DNA of 64,000 nucleotides. Source: an uncultured Oscillospiraceae bacterium (lineage in GTDB: Bacteria; Bacillota; Clostridia; Oscillospirales; Oscillospiraceae). The DNA is taken from NCBI GenBank assembly GCA_905234855.1, contig CAJOIU010000005.1, forward strand, positions 18,945 to 82,944. Direction: 5' to 3'. Under the pieces are notes generated by a model. The model made no database searches, was not told the origin of the DNA, and saw nothing but the letters and a program-made list of their open reading frames with translations. This document shows, in pieces, positions 26,377 to 36,882 of the stretch. The number at the start of each line of letters is the position of its first letter. Within the stretch, counting starts at the first letter, position 1. The translations under genes and the position numbers were made by a program.

Positions 26377-27357
26377 TTACGAAAAATAGGGCTTCGAGGG
26401 GAAATACTTCGCCGCAAAGGGAACATCCGTCACGGAAAAGCTCCGGTTGTTCAGATATTCGAGTGCACCGGCGTCCGAGACGAAATCAAAGGTGAGCTTA
26501 TAGCTCCACAGGAGCTGACGATGCTCGCTCCGGCGGCGGTTTTCCTTCTCAACGCCGTATTTGCTGTCGCCCAGCAGGGGATGTCCCGCATGAGCCATCT
26601 GGACACGGATCTGGTGGGTTCGTCCCGTATGGAGGCGGCATTCCACGAGCGAAAGTCCGTCACGGCTCTGCAATACCTTATAATCCGTGACGGCAAGGCT
26701 TGCGCCCGGCTCCTGCCGGGGCTTAACGAATACCTGATTCTTCACCGCGTCCTTGAAGAGCCAGTTTTCCAGCCGTCCCTGCCCGGGCTTCGGAGTGCCG
26801 ATGCAGACGCACAGGTATTCCTTCACGACTTCCCGGCTGCGGATCTTGTCATCCAGCACCCGCAGCGCCTCGGCAGTCTTGGCCGCGATGACGATGCCGC
26901 CTGTACCCCGGTCAATGCGGTTGCACAGCGCCGGTGCGAAGCTGTTTTCCTGCGCAGGATCCCAGCCGCCGGACTGATAGACGTAGGCTTGGATATGGGC
27001 GATGAGGGTGTCCGTGGACCAGCCCTGCGCCGTATGACACAAAACGCCGGGGCGCTTGTTCACGAGCAGGAGATGTTCGTCCTCGTATACAATGTCCAGC
27101 TTGGGGCGCAGCGTTTTGAGCCATGCGCCGTCGTCCCGCCGTTCCGCCTCGCCGAAAAAATCCTCGGGGATATACAAGCGCACGGTATCGCCTTCCCGAA
27201 GGCGTTCGTCGGGCTTTACCCAATGACCGTTGCGTTTGATATCCTTCGTACGAAAATATCGCTGCAGGAGGGAGGCGGGCAGTTTCGGCGCGGCTTTGGC
27301 GGCAAAGCGGTCGATCCGCTGGCCGGCATCGTTTTTGGTAATCAAAAATTCTCTCAT
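26377..27357 (-). CDS. RluA-family pseudouridine synthase
   Basis: Converts specific uridines in rRNA or tRNA to pseudouridine. The 326-residue protein has an N-terminal S4-like RNA-binding domain (residues ~1-75) and a catalytic domain with NRIDRGTGGIVIAAK. The catalytic Asp is kept, although the usual HRLDxxTSG is NRIDRGTGG, a variant common in the Firmicutes RluC/RluD-like group. GRTHQIRVQMAHAGHPLLGD follows as expected. Length is normal. The start at 27357 is divergent from yceD. The exact target uridine cannot be told from sequence. Confidence 0.92.
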   Translation of the reverse strand: MREFLITKNDAGQRIDRFAAKAAPKLPASLLQRYFRTKDIKRNGHWVKPDERLREGDTVRLYIPEDFFGEAERRDDGAWLKTLRPKLDIVYEDEHLLLVNKRPGVLCHTAQGWSTDTLIAHIQAYVYQSGGWDPAQENSFAPALCNRIDRGTGGIVIAAKTAEALRVLDDKIRSREVVKEYLCVCIGTPKPGQGRLENWLFKDAVKNQVFVKPRQEPGASLAVTDYKVLQSRDGLSLVECRLHTGRTHQIRVQMAHAGHPLLGDSKYGVEKENRRRSEHRQLLWSYKLTFDFVSDAGALEYLNNRSFSVTDVPFAAKYFPSKPYFS

Positions 27358-27385
27358 GAGGGCATCATAACATGAAAAAATGTGG

Positions 27386-27414
27386 TTGACAATAAGCGGT
27401 TTCTAATTTATAAT
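27386..27414 (+). promoter_or_regulatory. Strong sigma-A promoter for yceD-rpmF
   Basis: Perfect -35 TTGACA (27386-27391), 17-bp spacer, perfect -10 TATAAT (27409-27414). It predicts a ~22-nt leader. Confidence 0.85.
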
Positions 27415-27442
27415 GCTTTGGCGACTGTATGAGGTTATTCAT

Positions 27443-27949
27443 ATGTTTCTTGACCTGCATGAAATCATCGAGGTGCCGGGCGGACGCGTTCCGTTTCGGT
27501 GCGAGCTTGACCGCGAGCGTTTGGATTTCCCGTCTCTTGTCCGCTTCAACGGGCCGGTGACGGCGGACGGCGCGGTGCGAAATACCGCCGGTATTCTGGA
27601 GCTGAACGCCATTGTGGAAGCGGATATGACCGTCCGCTGCGATCGCTGTACCGCGGAATTTCAAAAGAAGCTTTCCCTGCCTGCCCAAGCTGTTCTGAAG
27701 GCGGATGCGGACGAGGAGGATTATGCGGAGCTGTTCCCGCTGGACGGGGACGGGGTGGACGTCAGCGACGTGCTGGAGACCTGCTTCATTCTGGCGATGG
27801 ATCAGAAATGCCTTTGCCGGGAGGATTGCAGGGGTCTGTGTCCCATCTGCGGCAAGAACCTGAATGACGGCTCATGCGGCTGCGCCAAACAAACCGATCC
27901 AAGAATGGCTGTATTAGGGCAGCTTTTGGATGATATACAGGAGGTGTGA
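27443..27949 (+). CDS. yceD: DUF177 / YceD family protein
   Basis: A cytosolic protein almost always encoded next to rpmF. It is linked to 23S rRNA and ribosome assembly in other bacteria and plants. The 168 residues contain CDRCT in the middle, the acidic DVSDVLETCFILAMDQKCLC segment and a C-terminal CxxC (CPICGKNLNDGSCGC), giving a likely zinc site. An in-frame ATG at 27413 overlaps the promoter -10, so 27443 with GAGGT upstream is preferred. rpmF starts 4 bp after its stop. Confidence 0.9.
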   Translation: MFLDLHEIIEVPGGRVPFRCELDRERLDFPSLVRFNGPVTADGAVRNTAGILELNAIVEADMTVRCDRCTAEFQKKLSLPAQAVLKADADEEDYAELFPLDGDGVDVSDVLETCFILAMDQKCLCREDCRGLCPICGKNLNDGSCGCAKQTDPRMAVLGQLLDDIQEV

Positions 27950-27952
27950 GCA

Positions 27953-28141
27953 ATGGCAGTTCCGAAAAGAAAAGTATCCCACGCCCGTAAGAGCAAAAGA
28001 CGTTCCAGCGTCTGGAAGCTGACGGCTCCCAAGCTGGTGGCCTGCCCCAACTGCGGCGAGTATCATATGCCGCATCGTGCGTGCCCTGCCTGCGGTCAGT
28101 ATGACGGCCGCGAGGTCATCGCGGTTGGAGACGCTGACTGA
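27953..28141 (+). CDS. rpmF: 50S ribosomal protein L32
   Basis: A structural protein of the large subunit. The 62 residues start with MAVPKRKVSHARKSKRR, the family signature, and hold four cysteines in CPNC and CPAC, so this is the zinc-binding form. Length is normal for Clostridia. It is preceded by a perfect AGGAGGTG and lies 4 bp after yceD, forming the usual yceD-rpmF pair. The transcript ends at the terminator at 28151-28175 instead of continuing into fatty-acid genes as in many relatives. Confidence 0.98.
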   Translation: MAVPKRKVSHARKSKRRSSVWKLTAPKLVACPNCGEYHMPHRACPACGQYDGREVIAVGDAD

Positions 28142-28150
28142 GCAAAAACA

Positions 28151-28175
28151 GGGGAGGAGCGTTCCTCCCTTTTTT
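28151..28175 (+). terminator. Intrinsic terminator after rpmF
   Basis: A 7-bp stem GGGAGGA/TCCTCCC (28152-28158 with 28163-28169), 4-nt loop, then six T. A second small hairpin (28197-28202 with 28211-28216) with a T-rich tail lies further on, before der. Confidence 0.85.
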
Positions 28176-28255
28176 GCTGAAAGTTCAAATTCTTTTGGGA
28201 CGGCGGCAGTCGTCCCTTGTTGTAGTTTATCACCGAATAGAAAGGGGGCGGAAGC

Positions 28256-29581
28256 ATGAATAAACCCCTAGTTGCCATCGTCGGTCGGCCGAACGTGGGA
28301 AAATCCTACCTGTTCAACCGTCTGGCGGGACGCCGCCTGTCCATCGTGGAGGACACGCCCGGCGTGACGCGCGATCGCCTATACGCCGAATGCGAATGGC
28401 TCGGTCGGAAGTTCGATATCGTCGATACCGGCGGCATCGAGCCTAACACCGATAACGAGATCCTGCTTTTTATGCGTGAGCAGGCGATGCTGGCCATCGA
28501 CGCCGCGACGGTGATCGTGCTCGTGACGGAGATCGGCACCGGCATCACCGCCGCGGATATGGACGTGGCGTCGATGCTGCAGCGCTGCGGCAAGCCTGTG
28601 GTGCTGGCGGTGAACAAGATGGATTCCATCGGTCCGAACGATCCGGGCATTTACGAGTTTTATAACCTCGGCCTCGGCGATCCCATTGCCGTTTCCGCCG
28701 TTCACGGCCATGGCACGGGCGATCTGCTGGACGCCTGCGTCGCGCATTTTCCGCCGCAGGAGGAGCTGGAGGCGGAGGACGAACGCATCAAGGTCGCCGT
28801 TATCGGCAAACCGAATGTGGGTAAATCCTCGCTCATCAATTATATCTTGGGTGAAAAGCGTGTCATTGTGGCGGATATGCCCGGTACGACGCGCGATGCC
28901 GTGGATACGCCCGTGGACAACCAATACGGCAGCTATCTCTTCATCGACACTGCCGGGATCCGGCGCAAATCCAAGGTGAACGACCGTGTGGAGCGCTTTT
29001 CTGTCATGCGGGCGCAGCTCGCCATCGAGCGCTGCGATGTGTGCCTTATCATGATCGACGCCCGGGAGGGCGTCACCGAGCAGGATACGAAGATCGCCGG
29101 CCTTGCCCACGAGGCGGGCAAGGCCAGCGTCATCATCGTGAACAAATGGGATCTCATCGAAAAGGACACCCACACGATGGATCAGATGCGCAAGGACGTA
29201 CAGCGGGATCTTTCCTTCATGCCGTATGCGCCGATCCTGTTCATCTCATGCTTGACGGGACAGCGCACGGGGCGTATATTTGAATTAGTGAACTTCGTAA
29301 ACGACCAGTCGAGCATGCGCATCACCACCGGTATGCTCAATAACGTCCTTGCGGACGCGCAGGCGCGCCAGCAGCCTCCTACGGACAAGGGCCGCCGCCT
29401 AAAGGTCTATTATATGACCCAGACCGGCGTGAAGCCGCCGCATTTCGTCATTTTCTGCAACAGCAAGGAGCTGTTCCATTTTTCCTATCAGCGATATATT
29501 GAAAACCGCGTCCGCGCTGCCTTCGGGCTGGAGGGAACGCCGATCCGAATCACGATCCGGCAGAAAGGAGAACAGGAATGA
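28256..29581 (+). CDS. der: Ribosome-assembly GTPase Der (EngA)
   Basis: An essential double GTPase for 50S subunit maturation. The 441 residues show the first G domain (GRPNVGKSYLFN, DTGGIE, NKMD), the second (GKPNVGKSSLIN, DTAGIRR, NKWDLIEKD) and a C-terminal KH-like domain (~residues 350-441). The first P-loop reads GKSY where most homologues have GKST/S, a conservative site change. Length is standard. It starts at ATG 28256 with AAAGGGGGCGG upstream and overlaps plsY by 4 bp, the common der-plsY order in Clostridia. Confidence 0.97.
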   Translation: MNKPLVAIVGRPNVGKSYLFNRLAGRRLSIVEDTPGVTRDRLYAECEWLGRKFDIVDTGGIEPNTDNEILLFMREQAMLAIDAATVIVLVTEIGTGITAADMDVASMLQRCGKPVVLAVNKMDSIGPNDPGIYEFYNLGLGDPIAVSAVHGHGTGDLLDACVAHFPPQEELEAEDERIKVAVIGKPNVGKSSLINYILGEKRVIVADMPGTTRDAVDTPVDNQYGSYLFIDTAGIRRKSKVNDRVERFSVMRAQLAIERCDVCLIMIDAREGVTEQDTKIAGLAHEAGKASVIIVNKWDLIEKDTHTMDQMRKDVQRDLSFMPYAPILFISCLTGQRTGRIFELVNFVNDQSSMRITTGMLNNVLADAQARQQPPTDKGRRLKVYYMTQTGVKPPHFVIFCNSKELFHFSYQRYIENRVRAAFGLEGTPIRITIRQKGEQE

Positions 29582-30240
29582 TACCGCTGCTTTTGATCAT
29601 TATTGCCGCTGTCTCTTATTTTCTGGGAACGCTCAGCAGCGGACGGCTGCTGGCGACCTATGTGCTGCATAAGCCGCTGCACACCCGCGGCAGCGGGTAT
29701 GTGGGCTATGCCGCTATGGCTCATGCCTTCGGGCAGAAGTGGGGGTATGCTCTGCTGGGCGCCGATATCCTTAAAAGCCTCGTGGCCGTCATGATCGGGT
29801 CTCTTCTCATGATGATCCCCGGAGACGGCTTCCCGGTTGTGGGGCGGCTGTTTGCGGGCTTTTGCCTCGTGCTGGGGGATGCATATCCCTTCCAGTTCAA
29901 GTTCCGGGGCGGCAAGGGTGTTCTGCCGCTGATGGTGGCGCTTTGGCTGGCAGATTGGCGCGTCGGTCTTCTGGCTACGGGCGTGCTGATCGTGCTGATC
30001 GCGCTTACCCAGTATATGTCCCTTGCTTCGCTGTGCGCCTGCCTCACGGGAGTCATCGCCGTGTGGATCTTTGTGTCCGCCGAGCAGATGAAGGGAATGT
30101 GCGGGTTCCTTGTGCTGTTTTCCTTCCTTGCCATCCTGTGGCGTCACCGGGGCAATATACTGAAGCTGTTGGATAAGAAGGAGCCGAAGATCAACTGGGG
30201 TCGCCGCCCGGAAAACCGCATCCGTGAGGACGACTTCTAA
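29578..30240 (+). CDS. plsY: PlsY-like glycerol-3-phosphate acyltransferase, divergent motifs
   Basis: A membrane enzyme that would move an acyl group from acyl-phosphate to glycerol 3-phosphate, starting phospholipid synthesis. The 220 residues have about five helices and the position beside der supports PlsY. The motifs are altered. Motif 1, usually GSGNxGATN, is GSGYVGYAAMAH. Motif 2, usually LGHxFPxFxxFKGGKGVAT, is LGDAYPFQFKFRGGKGVLP with His replaced by Asp. Motif 3 is recognisable (HRGNILKLLDKKEPK). Either this clade tolerates these changes or activity is reduced. Another plsY elsewhere would be informative. Confidence 0.78.
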   Translation: MIPLLLIIIAAVSYFLGTLSSGRLLATYVLHKPLHTRGSGYVGYAAMAHAFGQKWGYALLGADILKSLVAVMIGSLLMMIPGDGFPVVGRLFAGFCLVLGDAYPFQFKFRGGKGVLPLMVALWLADWRVGLLATGVLIVLIALTQYMSLASLCACLTGVIAVWIFVSAEQMKGMCGFLVLFSFLAILWRHRGNILKLLDKKEPKINWGRRPENRIREDDF

Positions 30241-30245
30241 GCCCG

Positions 30246-30716
30246 ATGCGAGAGCGGAAAAGGCTGATATTTGAAGACGCGCCCGTGCTGCGCGTGACGC
30301 CGTATACCCGATTTGCCCAGTATTATGAGACAGATCAAATGAAGATCATCCACCACGCCAATTACGTCCGCTGGATGGAAGAGGCGCGGGTGGACGTGAT
30401 GGACCAGATCGGCTTCGGCTATGAAAAGATGGAGGGCATGGGGGTTTATTGCCCCGTGCTGGGCGTTTCCATCAACTATCATGCCATGGTGCGCTTCAAC
30501 GAGCGGGTGAAGATCGAGTGCCGTATTGCGGAGTATAACGGACTGAAGCTCACCATGCTTTACCGCATGACGAATCTCGCCACCGGCGAGGTCTGCACCA
30601 CCGGTGAGACCCGCCATGGCTTCCTCGACGGGGAAGGGCATATTCTCTCCCTCAAGCGCAGCTATCCCGAGATCCATGCGCTGATCCTTGGCAGCATGGT
30701 GACCCCGGAAGCATAA
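30246..30716 (+). CDS. Hot-dog fold acyl-CoA thioesterase (4HBT/YbgC type)
   Basis: Probably hydrolyses an acyl-CoA or acyl-carrier ester in the cytosol. The 156 residues carry the family active-site stretch YYETDQMKIIHHANYVRWME, with Asp at the catalytic place (general form YxxTDxxGxxxHAxY), and the GVSINYHAMVRFNERVKI sheet. An N-terminal extension of ~15 residues precedes the domain. It starts 5 bp after plsY, likely in the same transcript, with no strong ribosome site visible, so coupling is possible. Lipid metabolism is suggested by the neighbour, the substrate is unknown. Confidence 0.88.
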   Translation: MRERKRLIFEDAPVLRVTPYTRFAQYYETDQMKIIHHANYVRWMEEARVDVMDQIGFGYEKMEGMGVYCPVLGVSINYHAMVRFNERVKIECRIAEYNGLKLTMLYRMTNLATGEVCTTGETRHGFLDGEGHILSLKRSYPEIHALILGSMVTPEA

Positions 30717-30746
30717 TATAATCAATAAATCGAAAATGACCAGTAT

Positions 30747-30773
30747 CCCTCGGATGCCCTGCGCATTCGGGGG
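30747..30773 (+). terminator. Weak intrinsic terminator after the thioesterase gene
   Basis: A 10-bp stem with two G-T pairs (30747-30756 with 30764-30773) and ATTATT after it. An inverted repeat GTTCTG/CAGAAC (30783-30788 with 30802-30807) around a TATAAT lies just beyond. It could be an operator or, with the following T run at 30815-30820, a second weak terminator. Confidence 0.5.
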
Positions 30774-30896
30774 ATTATTAATGTTCTGTTATAATATGTT
30801 TCAGAACTGTAATATTTTTTAACGCATTGCAGCAGAAAACTATGGTATGATTCAAGAGTAAGTATGTGAAACATTTCATGGATGAGGAGGAAGCAC

Positions 30897-33854
30897 ATGA
30901 AGAAACTACTTAGTCTCGCGATGGCGCTGGCCTTGCTGCTGGCGCTGCCTGCTCCCGCTTTAGCGTCCGGCGAGGCGTCTGGCTCGGCGTCCGGCGAAGC
31001 GGCGGCTCCCGTCGTGGAAATCAGCGGCCCCGTGACGGCGGAGCAGAGCGGCTGGATGTACACCGTCGAGGACGGGCTCGTCACCGTCATCCAAGCGCCG
31101 CAAACCGTGAAGGGCGAGATGGTCGTGCTGCTGCCCGGTTATATGGCGGGGCTGCCGGTCGATGCTCTCGGAAACGGCGGCGCGGTCATGTCGAACAACA
31201 AGCTAGATGGCTCGTGGGTGCTGTTCCCGGAGGAACTGGGCTATGTGGCGGATTCGTCGATCCATGACTTCAATAACACCGTGGCGTGGGTCATCCCGGC
31301 CTCTGTCGAGGTATCCGATGCGCCGTGGCTGAGCTGCTCGGGCTATGTTATTACCGAGCTCGGCTCGTCCGCCGCCGCCTCTGCCGTGCTCAACGGCAAA
31401 GAGGTTCAGGATATCGCAGGATGTTCGGTGTTTACGGTCGCGAGCACCGAAAACGGCTCCATCACGCCTGCCGGCACCTATTCCGTCCCCGCCGGGGTCT
31501 ACGGCTTATCCACCGTGATCGCCCTGAGCGCGGCGGAGGGCTTCAAAATCGCCTCGGTCACCGTGGACGGCAAGACGACAGCCTTTACCGAGTTTGCTCA
31601 GGAATACAGCTTCCCGTATACCTTCAGCGCGGAATCCAGCGGCATCGACGCTGCCTTTGTCCCGCTTGCCGAGGGAGAGAAGGAGATGCGCAGCTTCTCC
31701 GTGGGTGAGGAGTATGCCTATACCGACCTCCTTCCCGGCGCAGTGGCGGCGGGCGCGGAGCTGCCCGACGATCTCTATAAGGTAGAGAACCCGAACGCGT
31801 CGGTGACGGACTATGTCCATGCGCTTGGCGTGTCTACGGGCGTTTACTACAAAAACGGCGACAGCCTCTATGAGGAGATCTATTCTTCTCAGGCCACCGA
31901 GGTGGAGTATCTCACCAAGGCAGAGGTCATCAACGGCGTGTATAGATCCATGGGACTCGTATACGGCGCCGATTACGACATCATCCGCCTGCATAACTAC
32001 TACGCGAACATCACCGGCGGCCCCTCCCGCGGCGTCGTCATCATGTACTGCACCTATCTATATAAAATGGTGGACGAGACCTCGGCAGACGGCTCGATCC
32101 TTGACGGACAGCTTGTCTATTCCGCTAACAATGTGGATCACGCCTCCGTGTTCGCGCAGGGCGAAGGCGAGTATACCATCAATGATCTGATCGTTTACTG
32201 CTACACCGGCGGCCGCGGTCCCTCGGAGTCCGGCAACTTCTACGGCGTCGGCTCGCAGGTGCATGTGGACGGCGGCACGGAGGGCAAGATCCCCGTCAGC
32301 GACATCCACTACGACACCTCCGTCCTGCGGCTGAATCAGCCGAAGATCCTTGGCACCAATAACTCCATCTATTCCACCGGCAGAGGCCTTGCCGTGATCC
32401 AAGGCGGCGATATCTTCGCGGCCTCCTCCGGCGGCCATGGTCCCTATGTATCGCAGGGCGGCCAGATCATTCTGAACACCGAGGGTACGAACCTTATCAA
32501 TGCCGACGGTTCCGTGAACATCACCGACCCGCAGGCGGCGGAGATCCCCGATTACTCCTACGCGGCCATGGGGCAGGATGCGGACGGCAATAACGTCCTT
32601 GTTCTGAACGATCACCCCGACGACGTGACCGTGATCGTCTCCGGCCTTGACGCGGGGACCGCCCTCGCCACCGATAAGGGCGGCGGCACCATCGTGGCCA
32701 ATCAGGTCGTCACGAAATGCTACGGACTTCGCTCCGCGGGCGTCTATACCATCGGCTATTCCGAGAGCTGGGTATACGTCTTCAACTCCGATTGTACCTC
32801 GAATCTCGATGCGGCGCTCTGCTCCGCCTCCGCGGGCTATGGCTATGCGTTCAACTGCCGCCTGCAGGGGTGCATGGGCCTGAAGGTGCGTGCCTCCGGC
32901 AACACCAATACTGAGGATGCCGGACTGTGGGTCGAAAACTGCCGCATTGCCGCAAGCTACGACGCGCAGGCAGAGGAGGACGCCTATGTGGTCGGCTCGC
33001 CGGATGAGTTCATCGCTCTGCTGGGCGACGCCGCCGGGATCGCGCCGCAGGCCGCGGACGAGAGCTATGCCGATTTTCTGACCCGTGCCGACGCCGCGCT
33101 GTACGACTATATCGTAGAGCAGGGCAACGACTATGGCTCCCGCATGAACATCTTCATCGACCCAGCCAACAATCCGCATTATAACGCGGGCGGCATCACA
33201 TGGTGGTATCTTGACCGCTCCAAGACCCCGGGGTATTCCGGCGGCAACAAGTTTGCGGTCATTTATTCCGACGGTTCTCCGGCTGTGGTGAATGTCGATT
33301 CCTGCCTGCTGACGAACGACAACTATACGAATTATGGCACCGAGTCCGCATGGTGGAACGGTCTGACCGACGCGGAAAAGACGATCTATACCCCCGCCGA
33401 TAACCTCATTGCCTCCGCGGAGAACGGCGGCAAGCTGAACGTTACCTTTGTGAACGAGAACAGCGCCACCAAGTGGGACGTCACCGGGGCGTCCGACGAG
33501 ACCTGCGAGCTGGTGGGCGACTTCTATGTCGGCCCGAAGAGCACGAACGCCGTGAACGCGACGCTCGTCAATTCCGAATGGACAGGCACGGTCATCTATG
33601 CCGATCCCAGCCTTGCCACCTCCGGCGAGATGGGCGCGGACGCGGTCGGCTTTGCCTATATCACGCTGACCGACGGCTCCGTTTGGACGGTCACGGAGGA
33701 ATGCACCGTGGCGGAGCTGACGGTGGATGAGACCTCCGCCGTGATCGGCGCCGTCGTCGAGAATGCGGACGGAAGCTTCACCGTGAGCCCCGCAGGCGCA
33801 TCTGCGCCCGCTTCCGGCGAGCCCTCCGCCGTGCCCTCTGCGGAGCTGCCGTAA
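30897..33854 (+). CDS. Large secreted protein of unknown function, probable beta-helix
   Basis: Not recognised at family level. The 985-residue precursor has a clear Sec signal (MKKLLSLAMALALLLALPAP, cleavage near ALAS), short Ser-Gly-Glu-rich tracts at both ends (GEASGSASGEAA and PASGEPSAVPSAEL), and a long middle (~residues 400-940) of Gly-rich beta-strand turns such as GGDIFAASSGGHGPYVSQGG. This is suggestive of a right-handed beta-helix or pectate-lyase-like fold. There is no LPxTG anchor, C-terminal helix or SLH domain, so it should be released or held non-covalently. ATG 30897 follows GAGGAGG. Monocistronic between terminators. Confidence 0.7.
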   Translation: MKKLLSLAMALALLLALPAPALASGEASGSASGEAAAPVVEISGPVTAEQSGWMYTVEDGLVTVIQAPQTVKGEMVVLLPGYMAGLPVDALGNGGAVMSNNKLDGSWVLFPEELGYVADSSIHDFNNTVAWVIPASVEVSDAPWLSCSGYVITELGSSAAASAVLNGKEVQDIAGCSVFTVASTENGSITPAGTYSVPAGVYGLSTVIALSAAEGFKIASVTVDGKTTAFTEFAQEYSFPYTFSAESSGIDAAFVPLAEGEKEMRSFSVGEEYAYTDLLPGAVAAGAELPDDLYKVENPNASVTDYVHALGVSTGVYYKNGDSLYEEIYSSQATEVEYLTKAEVINGVYRSMGLVYGADYDIIRLHNYYANITGGPSRGVVIMYCTYLYKMVDETSADGSILDGQLVYSANNVDHASVFAQGEGEYTINDLIVYCYTGGRGPSESGNFYGVGSQVHVDGGTEGKIPVSDIHYDTSVLRLNQPKILGTNNSIYSTGRGLAVIQGGDIFAASSGGHGPYVSQGGQIILNTEGTNLINADGSVNITDPQAAEIPDYSYAAMGQDADGNNVLVLNDHPDDVTVIVSGLDAGTALATDKGGGTIVANQVVTKCYGLRSAGVYTIGYSESWVYVFNSDCTSNLDAALCSASAGYGYAFNCRLQGCMGLKVRASGNTNTEDAGLWVENCRIAASYDAQAEEDAYVVGSPDEFIALLGDAAGIAPQAADESYADFLTRADAALYDYIVEQGNDYGSRMNIFIDPANNPHYNAGGITWWYLDRSKTPGYSGGNKFAVIYSDGSPAVVNVDSCLLTNDNYTNYGTESAWWNGLTDAEKTIYTPADNLIASAENGGKLNVTFVNENSATKWDVTGASDETCELVGDFYVGPKSTNAVNATLVNSEWTGTVIYADPSLATSGEMGADAVGFAYITLTDGSVWTVTEECTVAELTVDETSAVIGAVVENADGSFTVSPAGASAPASGEPSAVPSAELP

Positions 33855-33876
33855 CGGATAGCATAAAGCGATAAAG

Positions 33877-33914
33877 AATCACGGTATCCGGTTTGATCGC
33901 CGGATACCGTGATT
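33877..33914. terminator. Bidirectional intrinsic terminator
   Basis: A perfect 15-bp stem (33877-33891 with 33900-33914, 8-nt loop) with T-rich sequence on both sides, between convergent genes. Confidence 0.9.
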
Positions 33915-33923
33915 TTTATGTTG

Positions 33924-35414
33924 TCAGCAGCGGCCATAGCGCTTGGTGACGGTCTTGATCCTGTCGGACAGCTCTTTGGTCAGCGCGTCCGGGGCTATGC
34001 GCCAGACCCAGTTACCCTCGGAGGTGCCGGGGACGTTGATGCGGGCGTCGGCGCCAAGCTCCAGCCAATCCTGTATCTGGGCGACAAAAAGCGCTGCAAC
34101 GGAGCTGATCCCGCCGCGAAGGATGCCTGCGCAGAAGCCTTCTTCCTCGTTGAGACCGAGATATTCTTTCGCAAAGGCCAGCTCCTCGGGCGTCACTTCC
34201 TCCCGCCAGCCCATCAGCGTTGCGTTGTCGTGGGTGCCGGTGTAGCAGATGCAGTTGGCGGAATAGGTGTGGGGAAGATAGTCGGACGGCTCCCGGGCGT
34301 CGAACGCAAATTCCAGCACCTTCATGCCGGGCAGGCCGGAATCGGCCAGCAGCTTTTTCACCTCCGGGGTCATGTAGCCAAGATCCTCCGCGATGAAATC
34401 CATCTCGGGATACCAGCCGGTCAAAACGCCCACGAGCGCCATGCCGGGGCCTTTGCGCCAGCGTCCGTTTTTGGCGGTGGTTTCGCCGTAGGGGACAGCC
34501 CAATAGCTCTCCAAGCCGCGGAAATGGTCGATGCGCAGCATGTCGAAAAGCTCTGCCGCGCCGCCGATGCGCCGGATCCACCAGCCGAAGCCGTCCGCCT
34601 GCATGGCGTCCCAGTCATAAAGCGGGTTGCCCCAAAGCTGCCCGTCCGCGTTGAAATAATCGGGCGGGACGCCGGATACCTCAGTGGGGATGTTCTCGTC
34701 GTTCAGTTGGAACCAATGGGGTTCCGACCATACATCCGCGGAGTCCATGGCGACATAGATGGGTACGTCGCCGATGATGCGGATACCGGCCTCGGCGGCG
34801 TATTGCCTCAGCGCCGTCCATTGCTGGAAAAATAGAAACTGGATATAGGAAAACAGCTCCACATCCTCCCGCAGCGCCTCCCGCCATTTTGCGCAGGCTT
34901 CGGGGCGATGGAGGCGTATATCCTCCTCCGGCCATTCGCTCCACGGCCGCATCCCGAAATAGCGCTTGAGCGCCATGAACAGCGCGTAATCCGGGAGCCA
35001 TGCGCGCTTTTCCCATGCGAAGGCGTCAAAAGCTGCGCGATCCCGGGCAAGACCGCGGTCGGCAGCCTTTTTCAAAAGATCGAAGCGATGCTCGTACAGC
35101 CGCCCGTAATCGATCCGGCCGGGATCGTCGCCGAAGCTTACGGCGTCGATCTCTTCGGGAAGCAGCAGACCCTCCTCTGCCAGCATATCGAGATCCACAT
35201 AATAGGGGTTGCCCGCATAGGTGGAAAAGCTCTGATAGGGCGAATCGCCGTAGCTGATGGGGCCGACCGGCAGCATCTGCCAATACTTCTGCCCGGCGGC
35301 AGCCAGAAAATCCACGAAACCATAGGCCGCTTTGCCGAGGGTGCCGATCCCATGGGGGGAGGGCAGGGAAAAAACGGGCATCAGTATGCCCGAGGAACGG
35401 GAAAGCTTTTTCAT
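33924..35414 (-). CDS. malQ: 4-alpha-glucanotransferase (amylomaltase)
   Basis: Transfers alpha-1,4-glucan segments in maltodextrin and glycogen metabolism. The 496-residue GH77 protein has the N-terminal SSGILMPVFSLPSPHGIGTLG, DVPIYVAMDSADVW, the nucleophile region MLRIDHFRGLESYW (Asp of RIDHFRG), the acid/base AEDLGYM and the late YTGTHDN. Length is typical (~500). Start 35414 has GAGGT upstream. It stands alone with a promoter at 35492-35519. No other glycogen or maltose genes are nearby. Confidence 0.97.
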   Translation of the reverse strand: MKKLSRSSGILMPVFSLPSPHGIGTLGKAAYGFVDFLAAAGQKYWQMLPVGPISYGDSPYQSFSTYAGNPYYVDLDMLAEEGLLLPEEIDAVSFGDDPGRIDYGRLYEHRFDLLKKAADRGLARDRAAFDAFAWEKRAWLPDYALFMALKRYFGMRPWSEWPEEDIRLHRPEACAKWREALREDVELFSYIQFLFFQQWTALRQYAAEAGIRIIGDVPIYVAMDSADVWSEPHWFQLNDENIPTEVSGVPPDYFNADGQLWGNPLYDWDAMQADGFGWWIRRIGGAAELFDMLRIDHFRGLESYWAVPYGETTAKNGRWRKGPGMALVGVLTGWYPEMDFIAEDLGYMTPEVKKLLADSGLPGMKVLEFAFDAREPSDYLPHTYSANCICYTGTHDNATLMGWREEVTPEELAFAKEYLGLNEEEGFCAGILRGGISSVAALFVAQIQDWLELGADARINVPGTSEGNWVWRIAPDALTKELSDRIKTVTKRYGRC

Positions 35415-35491
35415 AGTACCTCATTCCAACGTTCGGCGTCTCTGTTCCTTAAAACAGGGGACGCCATGTTTTTGTTTATGACTGTTAAAAC

Positions 35492-35519
35492 ATTTTATCG
35501 TTTCTCGGCGTAAAGTCAA
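35492..35519 (-). promoter_or_regulatory. Putative sigma-A promoter for malQ
   Basis: Minus strand -35 TTGACT (35514-35519), 16-bp spacer, -10 TAAAAT (35492-35497). Beyond it (35520-35630) I see no gene, only AT-rich then GC-rich spacer. Confidence 0.65.
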
Positions 35520-35629
35520 CCGATCGGAACCGATTTAGCATATTTAACTAAATTTCATATGCTCCCTTCGCGCGTATTGCCAAATCGCCGATTTCCCGGA
35601 GCTTCGGAGCATAGGACGGAAATTGAGCC

Positions 35630-36853
<1,224 letters not shown>

Positions 36854-36882
36854 ATCTGCGATACTTTTTGGAGGTACTAGGC

